Assembly (NCBI GenBank): GCA_900553765.1
Contig: USET01000035.1
Location: 1-10,141, forward strand
Direction of reading: 5' to 3'
Source of the DNA: an uncultured Mycoplasmatota bacterium
Lineage (GTDB): Bacteria; Bacillota_I; Bacilli_A; RF39; UBA660
Length of the DNA stretch: 10,141 nucleotides
A program made the position numbers and the translations under genes. Each line of letters opens with the position of its first letter. Position 1 is the first letter of the stretch. Of this stretch, positions 1 through 6,142 are shown in pieces. The notes under the pieces are model-generated. The model worked only from the letters and a program-made list of their open reading frames with translations. It was not told the DNA's origin and did not search any database.

Positions 1-324
1 ATTAAATATCTTTTCAACTTGTTTTTTTATAGATTCTACATTATTTAAAACTGTTTCTTTTGAGATAATTTCTCTTTCTGATGTCGGTCTTGGATCACCT
101 ATCATACCAGTCGCTCCTCCAACCAATAATATTGGATGAAATCCTGCTTTTGCAAGTCTCTTAGCAGTTACTAAACTAGAATAATGTCCAATATGAAGGC
201 TATCAGCAGTAGGATCTGTCCCCCAATAGAAACATGCCTTTTTTTCATTGATTATTTTTTCTAAATCATCTCCAGCCTCATCTTTTATAAGACCTCTCCA
301 TTTTAATTCATCATATAATTTCAC
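1..324 (-). CDS. tyrS: Tyrosyl-tRNA synthetase, N-terminal part (runs off the window)
   Basis: Charges tRNA-Tyr with tyrosine in the cytoplasm (class I aminoacyl-tRNA synthetase). Only the first 108 residues are in the window. The reading shows the family's N-terminal helix (KWRGLIKDE near residue 8), the substrate-pocket stretch FYWGTDPTADSLHIGH (residues 32-47, with the class I HIGH signature at 44-47), and then GGATGMIGDPRPTSER (69-84), all typical of TyrS. I chose the GTG at 324-322: it follows AAAGGAG at 334-340 with about 9 nt spacing, and MKLYDELKWRG matches usual TyrS starts. The start lies inside the end of deoC (14-nt overlap), which suggests translational coupling. The only promoter and T-box I see for it are upstream of deoC. 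The KMSKS loop and C-terminal RNA-binding domain lie outside the window. Identification is firm. Confidence 0.96.
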   Translation of the reverse strand, partial: MKLYDELKWRGLIKDEAGDDLEKIINEKKACFYWGTDPTADSLHIGHYSSLVTAKRLAKAGFHPILLVGGATGMIGDPRPTSEREIISKETVLNNVESIKKQVEKIFN

Positions 325-973
325 TTTCCGCTTCTCCTTTCATAATCTCCACTCCATGGCTCGTTCCAATGCGTGTCGCACCATGTTCAATCATTAAAAT
401 TGCATCTTCGTAAGTTGCAATCCCACCACTAGCTTTGACTTCTAGCACTTCGTTTTTTTCCTCGTTGATGATATCTAAATCCTGTGGTAGCACACCTCTC
501 GTTCCAAAACCAGTACAAGTCTTTACAAAATGAATAAAACATAAATTACACAATTTTGTAGCTTCTCGAATCTCATCATCTGATAATACACTTGTTTCGA
601 TAATAACTTTTAAAATATGTCCACCACATGCATCTCTCACTTGGTTTAACTCTTCGATAATATAATCGTAACTTTGCTCTTTTAAGGCACCTATATTCAT
701 GACCATATCTATTTCATCGGCACCCATCTCGATTGCTTTCTTCGCTTCAAACACTTTAGTGTCTGTAAGTTGATTCCCATGTGGAAATCCTACGACAGTA
801 CAAACAGCAACACTGCAATCTTTTAAAGTTTGTTTTGCTACTGGTACATAACAAGGAGGAACACAAACACTTGCAAAATGATATTCACGTGCTTCCTCGC
901 ACAATTTTTCCACTTGTTTAGTTGTCACAGTAAAACCTAACTTTGTATGATCAATATAACTTCCTAATTCCAT
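311..973 (-). CDS. deoC: Deoxyribose-phosphate aldolase
   Basis: Cleaves 2-deoxy-D-ribose 5-phosphate to glyceraldehyde 3-phosphate and acetaldehyde, in deoxynucleoside catabolism (cytoplasmic class I aldolase). The 220 residues match the usual length of the short Firmicutes form. Visible motifs are IDHTKL at residues 7-12, VVGFPHG (60-66), EIDMVMNIGAL (87-97, with the catalytic Asp at 89), the Schiff-base Lys in FVKTCTGF (Lys151), and the second active-site Lys in VKASGGI (Lys180). One mild oddity is TCTGF where most family members read TSTGF. The ATG start follows GAGGGAG with about 5 nt spacing. Its TGA stop overlaps the GTG of tyrS. No nucleoside-catabolism partner (deoD, pdp, cdd) is adjacent. 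Instead the gene sits directly behind a T-box leader, so its expression should respond to tRNA charging rather than to deoxyribonucleosides. Function is firm; the regulatory inference depends on the T-box call. Confidence 0.96.
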   Translation of the reverse strand: MELGSYIDHTKLGFTVTTKQVEKLCEEAREYHFASVCVPPCYVPVAKQTLKDCSVAVCTVVGFPHGNQLTDTKVFEAKKAIEMGADEIDMVMNIGALKEQSYDYIIEELNQVRDACGGHILKVIIETSVLSDDEIREATKLCNLCFIHFVKTCTGFGTRGVLPQDLDIINEEKNEVLEVKASGGIATYEDAILMIEHGATRIGTSHGVEIMKGEAESEII

Positions 974-993
974 AATTCTCCCTCTTTCTAAAT

Positions 994-1058
994 AAAAAAA
1001 GCTATCTATGATGTAAGGACGATTGCTCGCGGTACCACCTTACTTCATAAATAACTTT
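994..1058 (-). terminator. Regulated intrinsic terminator of the T-box leader
   Basis: Two 21-nt arms (1038-1058 and 998-1018) pair at 20 of 21 positions, allowing two G-U pairs. They are followed on the minus strand by TTTTTTTATTT. The top six pairs (GTAAGG/CCTTAC) are also the antiterminator arms, so the T-box bulge lies in the apical part of the terminator. The 5' arm can instead fold on itself as CATAAA-GTTA-TTTATG (1046-1061), which would free the antiterminator. This nested arrangement differs from the common one, in which the terminator uses sequence downstream of the antiterminator. Confidence 0.75.
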
Positions 1059-1190
1059 ATGCTCTCTTTTCTTAACGCGAAGACACGATTTCTCTCCAAA
1101 TAGGTAATTCACTTTCTGATCTTGGTAAGTTTTCATCAACCACTTACTTTCTCATTACCAATCAGATCGCTACTAATATTCTTCTCAGTG
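994..1190 (-). promoter_or_regulatory. T-box leader RNA, probably tyrosine-specific
   Basis: T-box leaders sense uncharged tRNA and let transcription continue only when charging is low. The core T-box reads GGTGGTACCGCGA on the minus strand (1027-1039), with flanking arms GTAAGG and CCTTAC that make the bulged antiterminator. Upstream, Stem I is visible: a CTGA/TCAG plus TTGG/CCAA helix, an AGTA element on the 5' side of the specifier loop, and GTGAATTACCTATTT on its 3' side. A UAC codon lies in that loop, followed by UAU. Both are tyrosine codons, which fits the downstream tyrS, but I cannot fix the exact specifier by eye. The element lies between the promoter at 1204-1231 and deoC, so it controls deoC-tyrS. 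Confidence 0.9.
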
Positions 1191-1203
1191 AAATGATAAA
1201 TCT

Positions 1204-1231
1204 ATTATAACATACTCTATTAAGTTGTCAA
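1204..1231 (-). promoter_or_regulatory. Sigma-A promoter of the T-box-deoC-tyrS unit
   Basis: A perfect -35 box TTGACA (1226-1231) and a perfect -10 box TATAAT (1204-1209) are separated by 16 nt, with an extended -10 TG one base before the -10. The predicted transcript start is near 1197, just before Stem I of the T-box. Perfect consensus suits a leader that is controlled by attenuation rather than by initiation. Confidence 0.88.
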
Positions 1232-1270
1232 TATATCATATGATTCAAATACGCACGATATTGCAAATGA

Positions 1271-1732
1271 TTATCTTCTATATTGATACCCTTCTCCCAT
1301 CTTTCGCTCATATTTAAAAACCTGCATTAAGTCTCTCTCATCGTCACCGTTTATCCTTACAAGACGTGCGAGTGTATCAAATTGTGCATCTGTTACTTTA
1401 TACCCATTGATACTTGGATCAGGTACTTCTATTAACAAATGATCGCTAAGTCTTTCCATATTGACATATCCTAAACAATGGATCAGAATATCTTTATAAC
1501 CAAGGCAAATTGAACGATAGTTAGGATTATTTTGTTGAATTCTTTCATATTCTTTATCCAAATTTTTATTTAATTTATTCAGTGCATAAATCTCTGCAAA
1601 TTCATCATGAACTGCTTCCATATTTCCTCTTTCTGTCACCTTTAAAAACTCACCATCAGGACTCACGAATCCATCCCAATCTTTTACTTTTTCTAAATCT
1701 TTTCCTTTATATCCTAATAAACAAACTCCCAT
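1271..1732 (-). CDS. Conserved-looking protein of unknown function, 153 aa
   Basis: I do not recognise this protein. The ATG at 1732 is chosen over an upstream in-frame start because GGAAGGAG lies 5 nt before it and a promoter ends just upstream; the extra 31 residues of the longer frame read through that promoter. No signal peptide or membrane segment is visible. The layout is a short basic N-terminus, then DGFVSPDGEFLKVTERGN (residues 20-37), HDEFAEIYALNKL (42-54), a charged helix to about 70, and VPDPSINGYKVTDAQFDTL (103-121) followed by ARLVRINGD. The pattern of G-F/Y-V/I-S-P-x-G followed by a P...T..Q..L..L..NGD segment resembles, from memory, a loose group of small uncharacterised proteins common in clostridial genomes and phages. 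I could not check this. It stands alone between two terminator/promoter units, and I see no clear terminator after it, so some read-through into the T-box leader is possible. Confidence 0.72.
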   Translation of the reverse strand: MGVCLLGYKGKDLEKVKDWDGFVSPDGEFLKVTERGNMEAVHDEFAEIYALNKLNKNLDKEYERIQQNNPNYRSICLGYKDILIHCLGYVNMERLSDHLLIEVPDPSINGYKVTDAQFDTLARLVRINGDDERDLMQVFKYERKMGEGYQYRR

Positions 1733-1757
1733 AATATTCTCCTTCCGCAAAGAATAT

Positions 1758-1786
1758 ATCATACAGAATGATTGAAATAAAGTCAA
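1758..1786 (-). promoter_or_regulatory. Promoter of the unknown 153-aa gene
   Basis: TTGACT (1781-1786) and TATGAT (1758-1763) are separated by 17 nt, with a predicted start near 1751 and a leader of about 19 nt that carries GGAAGGAG before the ATG at 1732. The -35 box sits right after the rbfA terminator. Confidence 0.75.
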
Positions 1787-1787
1787 T

Positions 1788-1813
1788 AGAAAAGAGTGCT
1801 TTTTTGCACTCTT
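1788..1813 (-). terminator. Intrinsic terminator after rbfA
   Basis: On the minus strand, AAGAGTGC pairs with GCACTCTT around an AAAAAA loop and is followed by TTCT. The two first A bases of the stem are part of the rbfA TAA stop. The run of T is short, so strength is moderate. It separates rbfA from the next unit's promoter. Confidence 0.75.
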
Positions 1814-2159
1814 ATTCTTTCTCATCTTTATGAATTTCTTCGATAATATCTTCTATTTTCTTTCCATACTCAATTGATTCATCATAGACAAAATCAAGTT
1901 CTGGAATATGTCTGATCTCTACACGATTTGCAAGCTCTCTACGGATAAATCCCCGCGCCGCTTTTAAAGATCGTAACGTTTCATCTTTTTTATTTTGATC
2001 TAATACCGTTACATAAACTTTCGCATATCCTAAATCACTTGCTAATTTGACATTTGTGACTGTTACAAACTTAATATCTGGATCTTTTACCTCCGTCATT
2101 AAAATGTAACTAATTTCTTTTTCTAGCATACTTGCTATTCGTTCTATTTTTACACTCAT
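1812..2159 (-). CDS. rbfA: Ribosome-binding factor A
   Basis: RbfA binds the 30S subunit during late maturation and helps 16S rRNA 5'-end processing and cold adaptation. The 115 residues form the single KH-like domain expected of the family, including SVKIERIASMLEKEISYIL at the N-terminus, the LKAARGFIRRELANR stretch with the Ala-x-Gly kink, and the conserved RHIPELDFVYDES end. The ATG at 2159 follows AGGTGA with 5 nt spacing. An in-frame GTG three codons upstream overlaps that ribosome site and is rejected. It is last in the nusA operon order but is separated from infB by a strong terminator. It may therefore depend on read-through or on a weak local promoter. The truB gene often found next is absent. 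Confidence 0.95.
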   Translation of the reverse strand: MSVKIERIASMLEKEISYILMTEVKDPDIKFVTVTNVKLASDLGYAKVYVTVLDQNKKDETLRSLKAARGFIRRELANRVEIRHIPELDFVYDESIEYGKKIEDIIEEIHKDEKE

Positions 2160-2175
2160 TTTTATCACCTATTTT

Positions 2176-2181
2176 ATTATA
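2176..2181 (-). promoter_or_regulatory. Possible extended -10 promoter for rbfA
   Basis: A perfect TATAAT preceded by TGA (extended -10) lies between the infB terminator and rbfA. There is no good -35 box. A start 7 nt downstream would fall inside the AGGTGA ribosome site of rbfA, which weakens the case. Listed because rbfA otherwise lacks a promoter. Confidence 0.3.
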
Positions 2182-2190
2182 TCATGATGA

Positions 2191-2221
2191 AAAGAAAAAA
2201 ACTATATGAAGTCATATAGTT
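2191..2221 (-). terminator. Intrinsic terminator between infB and rbfA
   Basis: AACTATATG pairs perfectly with CATATAGTT around an ACTT loop and is followed by TTTTTCTTTT on the minus strand. The stem begins within the infB TAA stop. It is A+T-rich but has an excellent T tract. It should reduce transcription into rbfA relative to infB, an operon-internal attenuator. Confidence 0.82.
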
Positions 2222-4343
2222 ATCTTTCTATTTCTACCATTTCGTAGCACTCAATAACGTCGCCTACTTTAATATCGCTATAGTTTTCAATCGTAATTCC
2301 ACATTCTAATCCTTTTTTTACTTCACGGACAGAATCTTTTTCACGTTGTACAGAATTGATATTTCCATCGTAAATTACAATTCCATCGCGAATAATACGA
2401 GCTTTTGCCTCTCTTTTGATAACACCGTCGCTTACATAACATCCAGCAATTGTTCCAACTTTAGAGAATTTAAACAATTGACGGACTTCAGCGGTTCCTG
2501 TTACCTTTTCTTCATATTCAGGTTCCAAAAGCCCTTTCATAGCAGCTTCCATTTCTTCTACAGCTTTATAGATGATATTGTAAAGACGAATTTCAACGCC
2601 GTTTTCTTTTGCAGAATCTTTAATCTCATTACTTGGACGAACATTAAATCCAATAATAATCGCATTGCTTGCCTTAGCAAGGACGACATCACTTTCCGTA
2701 ATAGATCCTACACTACTGCGAATAACTTTTACACGGACATCTTCTACTTCTAGTTTTTCTAGAGAGTTTTTAACTGCTTCACTACTTCCGTTGACATCAG
2801 CTTTGATGATAACATTAATTTCTTTGACTCCTTCTTGAGTCTTTGAAAATAAATCATCTAAACTCATCGCAGACTTCTCACTTCTAGATTTTGTTTTCGC
2901 TTGTTCTCTTCGTTGTTCACCGATACTGCGAGCTTGTTTTTCAGTTTCAAATGCCATAAATTTATCTCCGGCACTTGGGACATCATTTAATCCTGTAATC
3001 GTTACTGGTTTAGAAGGTCCAGCTTCCATAATTTCTACACCAGAATCATTTTTCAATGAACGAACCTTTCCATACGCAGTTCCAACGACAATTGGATCTC
3101 CTAAGCGAAGTGTTCCATTTTGAATCAACATCGTAACAACAGGTCCTAGATGTTTATCTAATCTTGATTCTACAACCGTTCCACTTGCATATCGACTTGG
3201 ATTTGCACGATAGTTTTGCATATCTGCAACAAGTAGAATATTATCTAATAATTCTCCGATTCCATCTCCTGTAGATGCTACGATCTTATTATATAGAGTA
3301 TCTCCACCCCATTCCTCTGGTGTAAGTCCGTATTCTGTTAATTCAGTCATAATTCTTTCTGGATTCGCACCAGGTTTATCCATTTTATTAATTGCGACAA
3401 TAATTGGTACTCCTGCTGCTTTCGCATGGTCGATTGCTTCTTTTGTCTGTGGCATAACACCATCATCTGCTGCAATAATAATAATGATAATGTCTGTAAT
3501 TGATGCTCCACGTGCACGCATTTCTGTAAAAGCCGCATGTCCTGGTGTATCGATAAAAGTAATTGGCTTTCCTTCATGTTCTACTTGGTAGGCGCTAATT
3601 GCTTGTGTAATTCCACCAGCTTCCCCACCTGCGACATTCGTCTTACGTATCGTATCCAAAAGAGTTGTCTTACCATGATCGACGTGTCCCATGATCGTAA
3701 CAACTGGAGCACGTTCCACTAAATCTTCCTCACGATCTGTAATTTCAAACTCTTCAAAATTTGTAACATCCGCTGTTTCTTCTCTTTTTAGTTCCTTATC
3801 GTAATCTAAGATAAGCACCTCTGCATTTTCATAAGAAATAGGTGTATTAATATTACACATAACGCCTAGAACAAATAATTTTTTTATCAATTCTGCAGCT
3901 GGTACATGTAATGCATCTGCTAAATCTTTAATCGTCATATTTTCTTTGTAGAAAACAATATGATCATCGTTTACCGGTGCATTAGAAACAAGCTTCTCTT
4001 TATGTTTATACATTTGTTTTCTCTTATTAGCTAAATCTTTTTTACTTCCGGCGAATGCTGGTTTTTTATCTACTCTCTTTTTTAGCTTTTGCTTCTTGAT
4101 TGTATTATCAACCTCGATTTTCTCTTGTTCGATAATATCTTCTACGAGATCTTCTAAAGCTTCTTCCTCTGTTTTGTCTTCCTCTACCATCTCTGAATTG
4201 ATCGTATTATCTAGTTCTACGATCGCATCTTCATCCAGTAAATCATCTTCATTCTCTACCTCTATTCCGAGTGCTTTACAAGCTTTCAATACTTCATCTA
4301 CTGTTTTATTGATATCTTCTGCATACTCTAGCACACTCATCAT
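2220..4343 (-). CDS. infB: Translation initiation factor IF-2
   Basis: A GTPase that delivers initiator fMet-tRNA to the 30S subunit and promotes subunit joining. The 707 residues contain a first IF2N-type helical domain (about 3-45), a highly charged linker (about 50-120), a second IF2N domain (about 135-185), and the G domain from about 213. The G domain carries GHVDHGKT (219-226), GGIT (244-247), DTPGH (266-270) and NKMD (319-322). Domains II, III and the fMet-tRNA-binding domain IV, ending KVGDVIECYEMVEIER, follow. I chose the ATG at 4343 because AGAGGTGA precedes it by 5 nt; the GTG three codons earlier overlaps that site. It starts 19 nt after rnpM and ends in a terminator. The L7Ae-like ylxQ gene that sits between rnpM and infB in Bacillus is missing. 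A run of six Ile just before AADDGVMPQT is encoded by an ATT-rich tract. Confidence 0.97.
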   Translation of the reverse strand: MMSVLEYAEDINKTVDEVLKACKALGIEVENEDDLLDEDAIVELDNTINSEMVEEDKTEEEALEDLVEDIIEQEKIEVDNTIKKQKLKKRVDKKPAFAGSKKDLANKRKQMYKHKEKLVSNAPVNDDHIVFYKENMTIKDLADALHVPAAELIKKLFVLGVMCNINTPISYENAEVLILDYDKELKREETADVTNFEEFEITDREEDLVERAPVVTIMGHVDHGKTTLLDTIRKTNVAGGEAGGITQAISAYQVEHEGKPITFIDTPGHAAFTEMRARGASITDIIIIIIAADDGVMPQTKEAIDHAKAAGVPIIVAINKMDKPGANPERIMTELTEYGLTPEEWGGDTLYNKIVASTGDGIGELLDNILLVADMQNYRANPSRYASGTVVESRLDKHLGPVVTMLIQNGTLRLGDPIVVGTAYGKVRSLKNDSGVEIMEAGPSKPVTITGLNDVPSAGDKFMAFETEKQARSIGEQRREQAKTKSRSEKSAMSLDDLFSKTQEGVKEINVIIKADVNGSSEAVKNSLEKLEVEDVRVKVIRSSVGSITESDVVLAKASNAIIIGFNVRPSNEIKDSAKENGVEIRLYNIIYKAVEEMEAAMKGLLEPEYEEKVTGTAEVRQLFKFSKVGTIAGCYVSDGVIKREAKARIIRDGIVIYDGNINSVQREKDSVREVKKGLECGITIENYSDIKVGDVIECYEMVEIER

Positions 4344-4362
4344 AAATATCACCTCTTTCTTT

Positions 4363-4623
4363 TTATTTTACAAAATCTTTTAACGACTCAAATATTTCGT
4401 CTGGGACATTTACTTCTAAATGTCTACTTAACACTCCTGACTTTTTTGCTTTTTCAAACACACTTAAATCTTTTTTTAAATATGCTCCTCGTCCATTCGT
4501 TCTACCTGTCGTATCGATGACGACATTTCCTTCTGGTGTACGAACAACACGAATCAGTTCCTGTTTTGGCAATTTTTCATGTGTGACGACACACGTTCTC
4601 ATCGGTATCTTTTTTACTTTCAT
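4363..4623 (-). CDS. rnpM: RNase P modulator RnpM (YlxR family)
   Basis: YlxR-family protein. The Bacillus member, renamed RnpM, binds the RNase P RNA and modulates its activity. The 86 residues show the family start PMRTCVVTHEKLPKQELIRV (residues 7-26) and the hallmark GRGAYL (44-49), then a helical C-terminus. The family's usual second Cys after RTC (RTCIAC-like) is replaced here by RTCVVT. The ATG lies 4 nt after the nusA stop, with GAAGGG inside the nusA end serving as ribosome site, so translation is probably coupled to nusA. Position between nusA and infB is the classical one. Identification is strong. Confidence 0.93.
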   Translation of the reverse strand: MKVKKIPMRTCVVTHEKLPKQELIRVVRTPEGNVVIDTTGRTNGRGAYLKKDLSVFEKAKKSGVLSRHLEVNVPDEIFESLKDFVK

Positions 4624-4627
4624 AGTT

Positions 4628-5827
4628 TTACCCTTCGATTAGATTAATTCCCATTTCTCTTGCTTGTTCGTATGTCTTCACATCAATTTTATATTTTGTT
4701 AAACGTGCTGCTAATCTAACATTTAATCCACGTTTTCCAATTGCCAAAGACAAGTTGTCATTATCGACGATGACAATTGCCTCTCTTTTCTTTTCATCAG
4801 TAATTAAAACATGCACATTTTTTGCTGGACTGAGTGCTGCTTCGATAAATTTCATATCATCGTTATCGTATGGAATCACATCGATCTTCTCACCATTTAA
4901 TTCACTAATAATACGATTGATTCTACTTCCATGTTCTCCGATACATGATCCTACTGGATCGACATTTGCTAGCTCACTAGAAACTGCAATCTTCGTTCTA
5001 ACTCCAGCCTCACGCGCAACACTATGAACAAGAATGATTCCTTCTTGAATCTCTGGAATTTCTAACTCGAATAATCTCTTTACAAATCCATAGTGACTTC
5101 TAGATAGTAAAATAAGTGGTCCCTTCGTATTATTCTCAACTTTTGTAATATATACTTTAATACTAGATCCCATTTTTACCGTCTCACCTGGAATAATCTC
5201 TGACTTCGGTAAAATTCCTTGTGTCTTTCCTAAGTCGATATAGTAATTGCGAACGTCTTCCATCGCTACCGTTCCTGTAACCATTTCATCCTGCTTATCG
5301 TTAAATTCTTCGATAATGTTATTTCTCTCAGCTTCGCGAATTTTTTGAACGACAACTTGTTTTGCCGTAGAAGCAGCAACACGACCAAAATCCTTTGGTG
5401 TAACTTCTTCTTCGATCGTTTCTCCAATTTCGATTCCTGGAACAAGTTTCTGTGCTTGTGCTAAAGTCAAATGAATTCGTTCATCAAATTTGATTTCCTT
5501 TGGTGGTTCCTCTACAATTGGATTTCCATCTTCATCTAACTGTGGCTCTTCCTCTGCATCTTCATCGTGTGCATCATACCACTCATCGATTTCCTTCCCA
5601 TTGATTAATCCATACTCATCTGGATCATTTACAACTGTTTTATAAGAATATACGTGGATTTCTCCTGATTCAGGATCGATATTTACTCTGACATTAGAAA
5701 GAGAATTATAGTTCTTCTTATATGCTGAAGTAAGCGCTAACTCCATTGCATCATATATTACTTTTTCGTCAATTCCCTTTTCTTTTACTAATAAATCTAC
5801 TGCTTTCTTAAATGCTTTAGCATCCAT
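4628..5827 (-). CDS. nusA: Transcription termination/antitermination factor NusA
   Basis: Binds RNA polymerase and controls pausing, intrinsic termination and elongation. The 399 residues comprise an N-terminal polymerase-binding domain (1 to about 145, ending TPKDFGRVAASTAKQVV), an S1 domain (about 183-245), and two KH domains. The first KH carries GSCIGEHGSRI (293-303) and the second LAIGKRGLNVRLAARL (361-376). No C-terminal acidic repeats follow, as is normal in Firmicutes. Odd: residues about 70-115 form an extra, strongly acidic segment (HDEDAEEEPQLDEDG among others) inside the N-terminal domain, not found in Bacillus NusA as I recall it. The ATG at 5827 is one base after the rimP stop and matches the usual MDAKAF-like start; an in-frame ATG 11 codons earlier has no ribosome site. 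Coupled to rimP upstream and rnpM downstream. Confidence 0.96.
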   Translation of the reverse strand: MDAKAFKKAVDLLVKEKGIDEKVIYDAMELALTSAYKKNYNSLSNVRVNIDPESGEIHVYSYKTVVNDPDEYGLINGKEIDEWYDAHDEDAEEEPQLDEDGNPIVEEPPKEIKFDERIHLTLAQAQKLVPGIEIGETIEEEVTPKDFGRVAASTAKQVVVQKIREAERNNIIEEFNDKQDEMVTGTVAMEDVRNYYIDLGKTQGILPKSEIIPGETVKMGSSIKVYITKVENNTKGPLILLSRSHYGFVKRLFELEIPEIQEGIILVHSVAREAGVRTKIAVSSELANVDPVGSCIGEHGSRINRIISELNGEKIDVIPYDNDDMKFIEAALSPAKNVHVLITDEKKREAIVIVDNDNLSLAIGKRGLNVRLAARLTKYKIDVKTYEQAREMGINLIEG

Positions 5828-5828
5828 C

Positions 5829-6083
5829 TTATTCACAACCTTTCTCTTTCGAACAAACATCTAATATATAATTTTCCTCGATTGGATCCGCTTCATCTAA
5901 AATAGGGTTCACTAATTTACTAACAGCAACGCAATCATCGACATCAACAAAGCCTTCTTTATCTATAATCAGGCGTAAAAACATCATGCTACCTTCCTTT
6001 TCATATAGCACTTCATCTAACCGATATCCATTTTCTTCGATCACATCACGTACTAGCATATCCACTTTCTTCGTAATTTCCAT
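5829..6083 (-). CDS. rimP: Ribosome maturation factor RimP, N-terminal domain only
   Basis: RimP assists 30S assembly. The family is usually about 150 residues: an N-terminal alpha/beta domain followed by an SH3-like domain. Here only 84 residues are present. The N-domain is clear: FLRLIIDKEGFVDVDDCVAV (residues 35-54) then VNPILDEADPIEENYILDV (58-76). Where the family continues with V-S-S-P-G-x-x-R-P, this protein reads VCSKEKGCE and stops. The nusA ATG follows after one base, so no SH3 domain is hidden in another frame. The ATG at 6083 is preceded by GGAGGA at 5 nt; an in-frame ATG four codons earlier has no ribosome site. First gene of the operon. Family assignment rests on position and the N-domain. 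Confidence 0.88.
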   Translation of the reverse strand: MEITKKVDMLVRDVIEENGYRLDEVLYEKEGSMMFLRLIIDKEGFVDVDDCVAVSKLVNPILDEADPIEENYILDVCSKEKGCE

Positions 6084-6100
6084 AAATTCCTCCATCTACA

Positions 6101-6124
6101 TGAAAGAGTGGGATGTCCCACTCT
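6101..6124 (-). promoter_or_regulatory. Leader hairpin before rimP
   Basis: AAGAGTGGG and CCCACTCTT pair perfectly around ACAT, in the leader between the promoter and the rimP ribosome site. On the minus strand only TTTC follows, so it is at best a weak terminator. From memory, similar GAGTGGG hairpins precede rimP-nusA in other Firmicutes; I could not verify this. A role in attenuation by the operon's own product NusA is a plausible inference. Confidence 0.6.
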
Positions 6125-6142
6125 TCCTGCAATTCCATGAGT

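Noticed and set aside
978..1022. Translational (Shine-Dalgarno-sequestering) T-box
   Set aside because: A 5-bp pairing of TCCTT with AGGGA near the deoC ribosome site is possible but weak compared with the 20-of-21 terminator stem followed by a T run.
2346..4383. Plus-strand open frames across infB, including a Ser-rich 95-residue frame at 4096-4383
   Set aside because: They are antisense to a strongly conserved gene, have low-complexity Ser/Phe/Ile composition mirroring its acidic and Lys-rich codons, and lack ribosome sites.
4755..5027. Plus-strand frame across nusA
   Set aside because: Antisense shadow of the KH region of NusA with no start signal.
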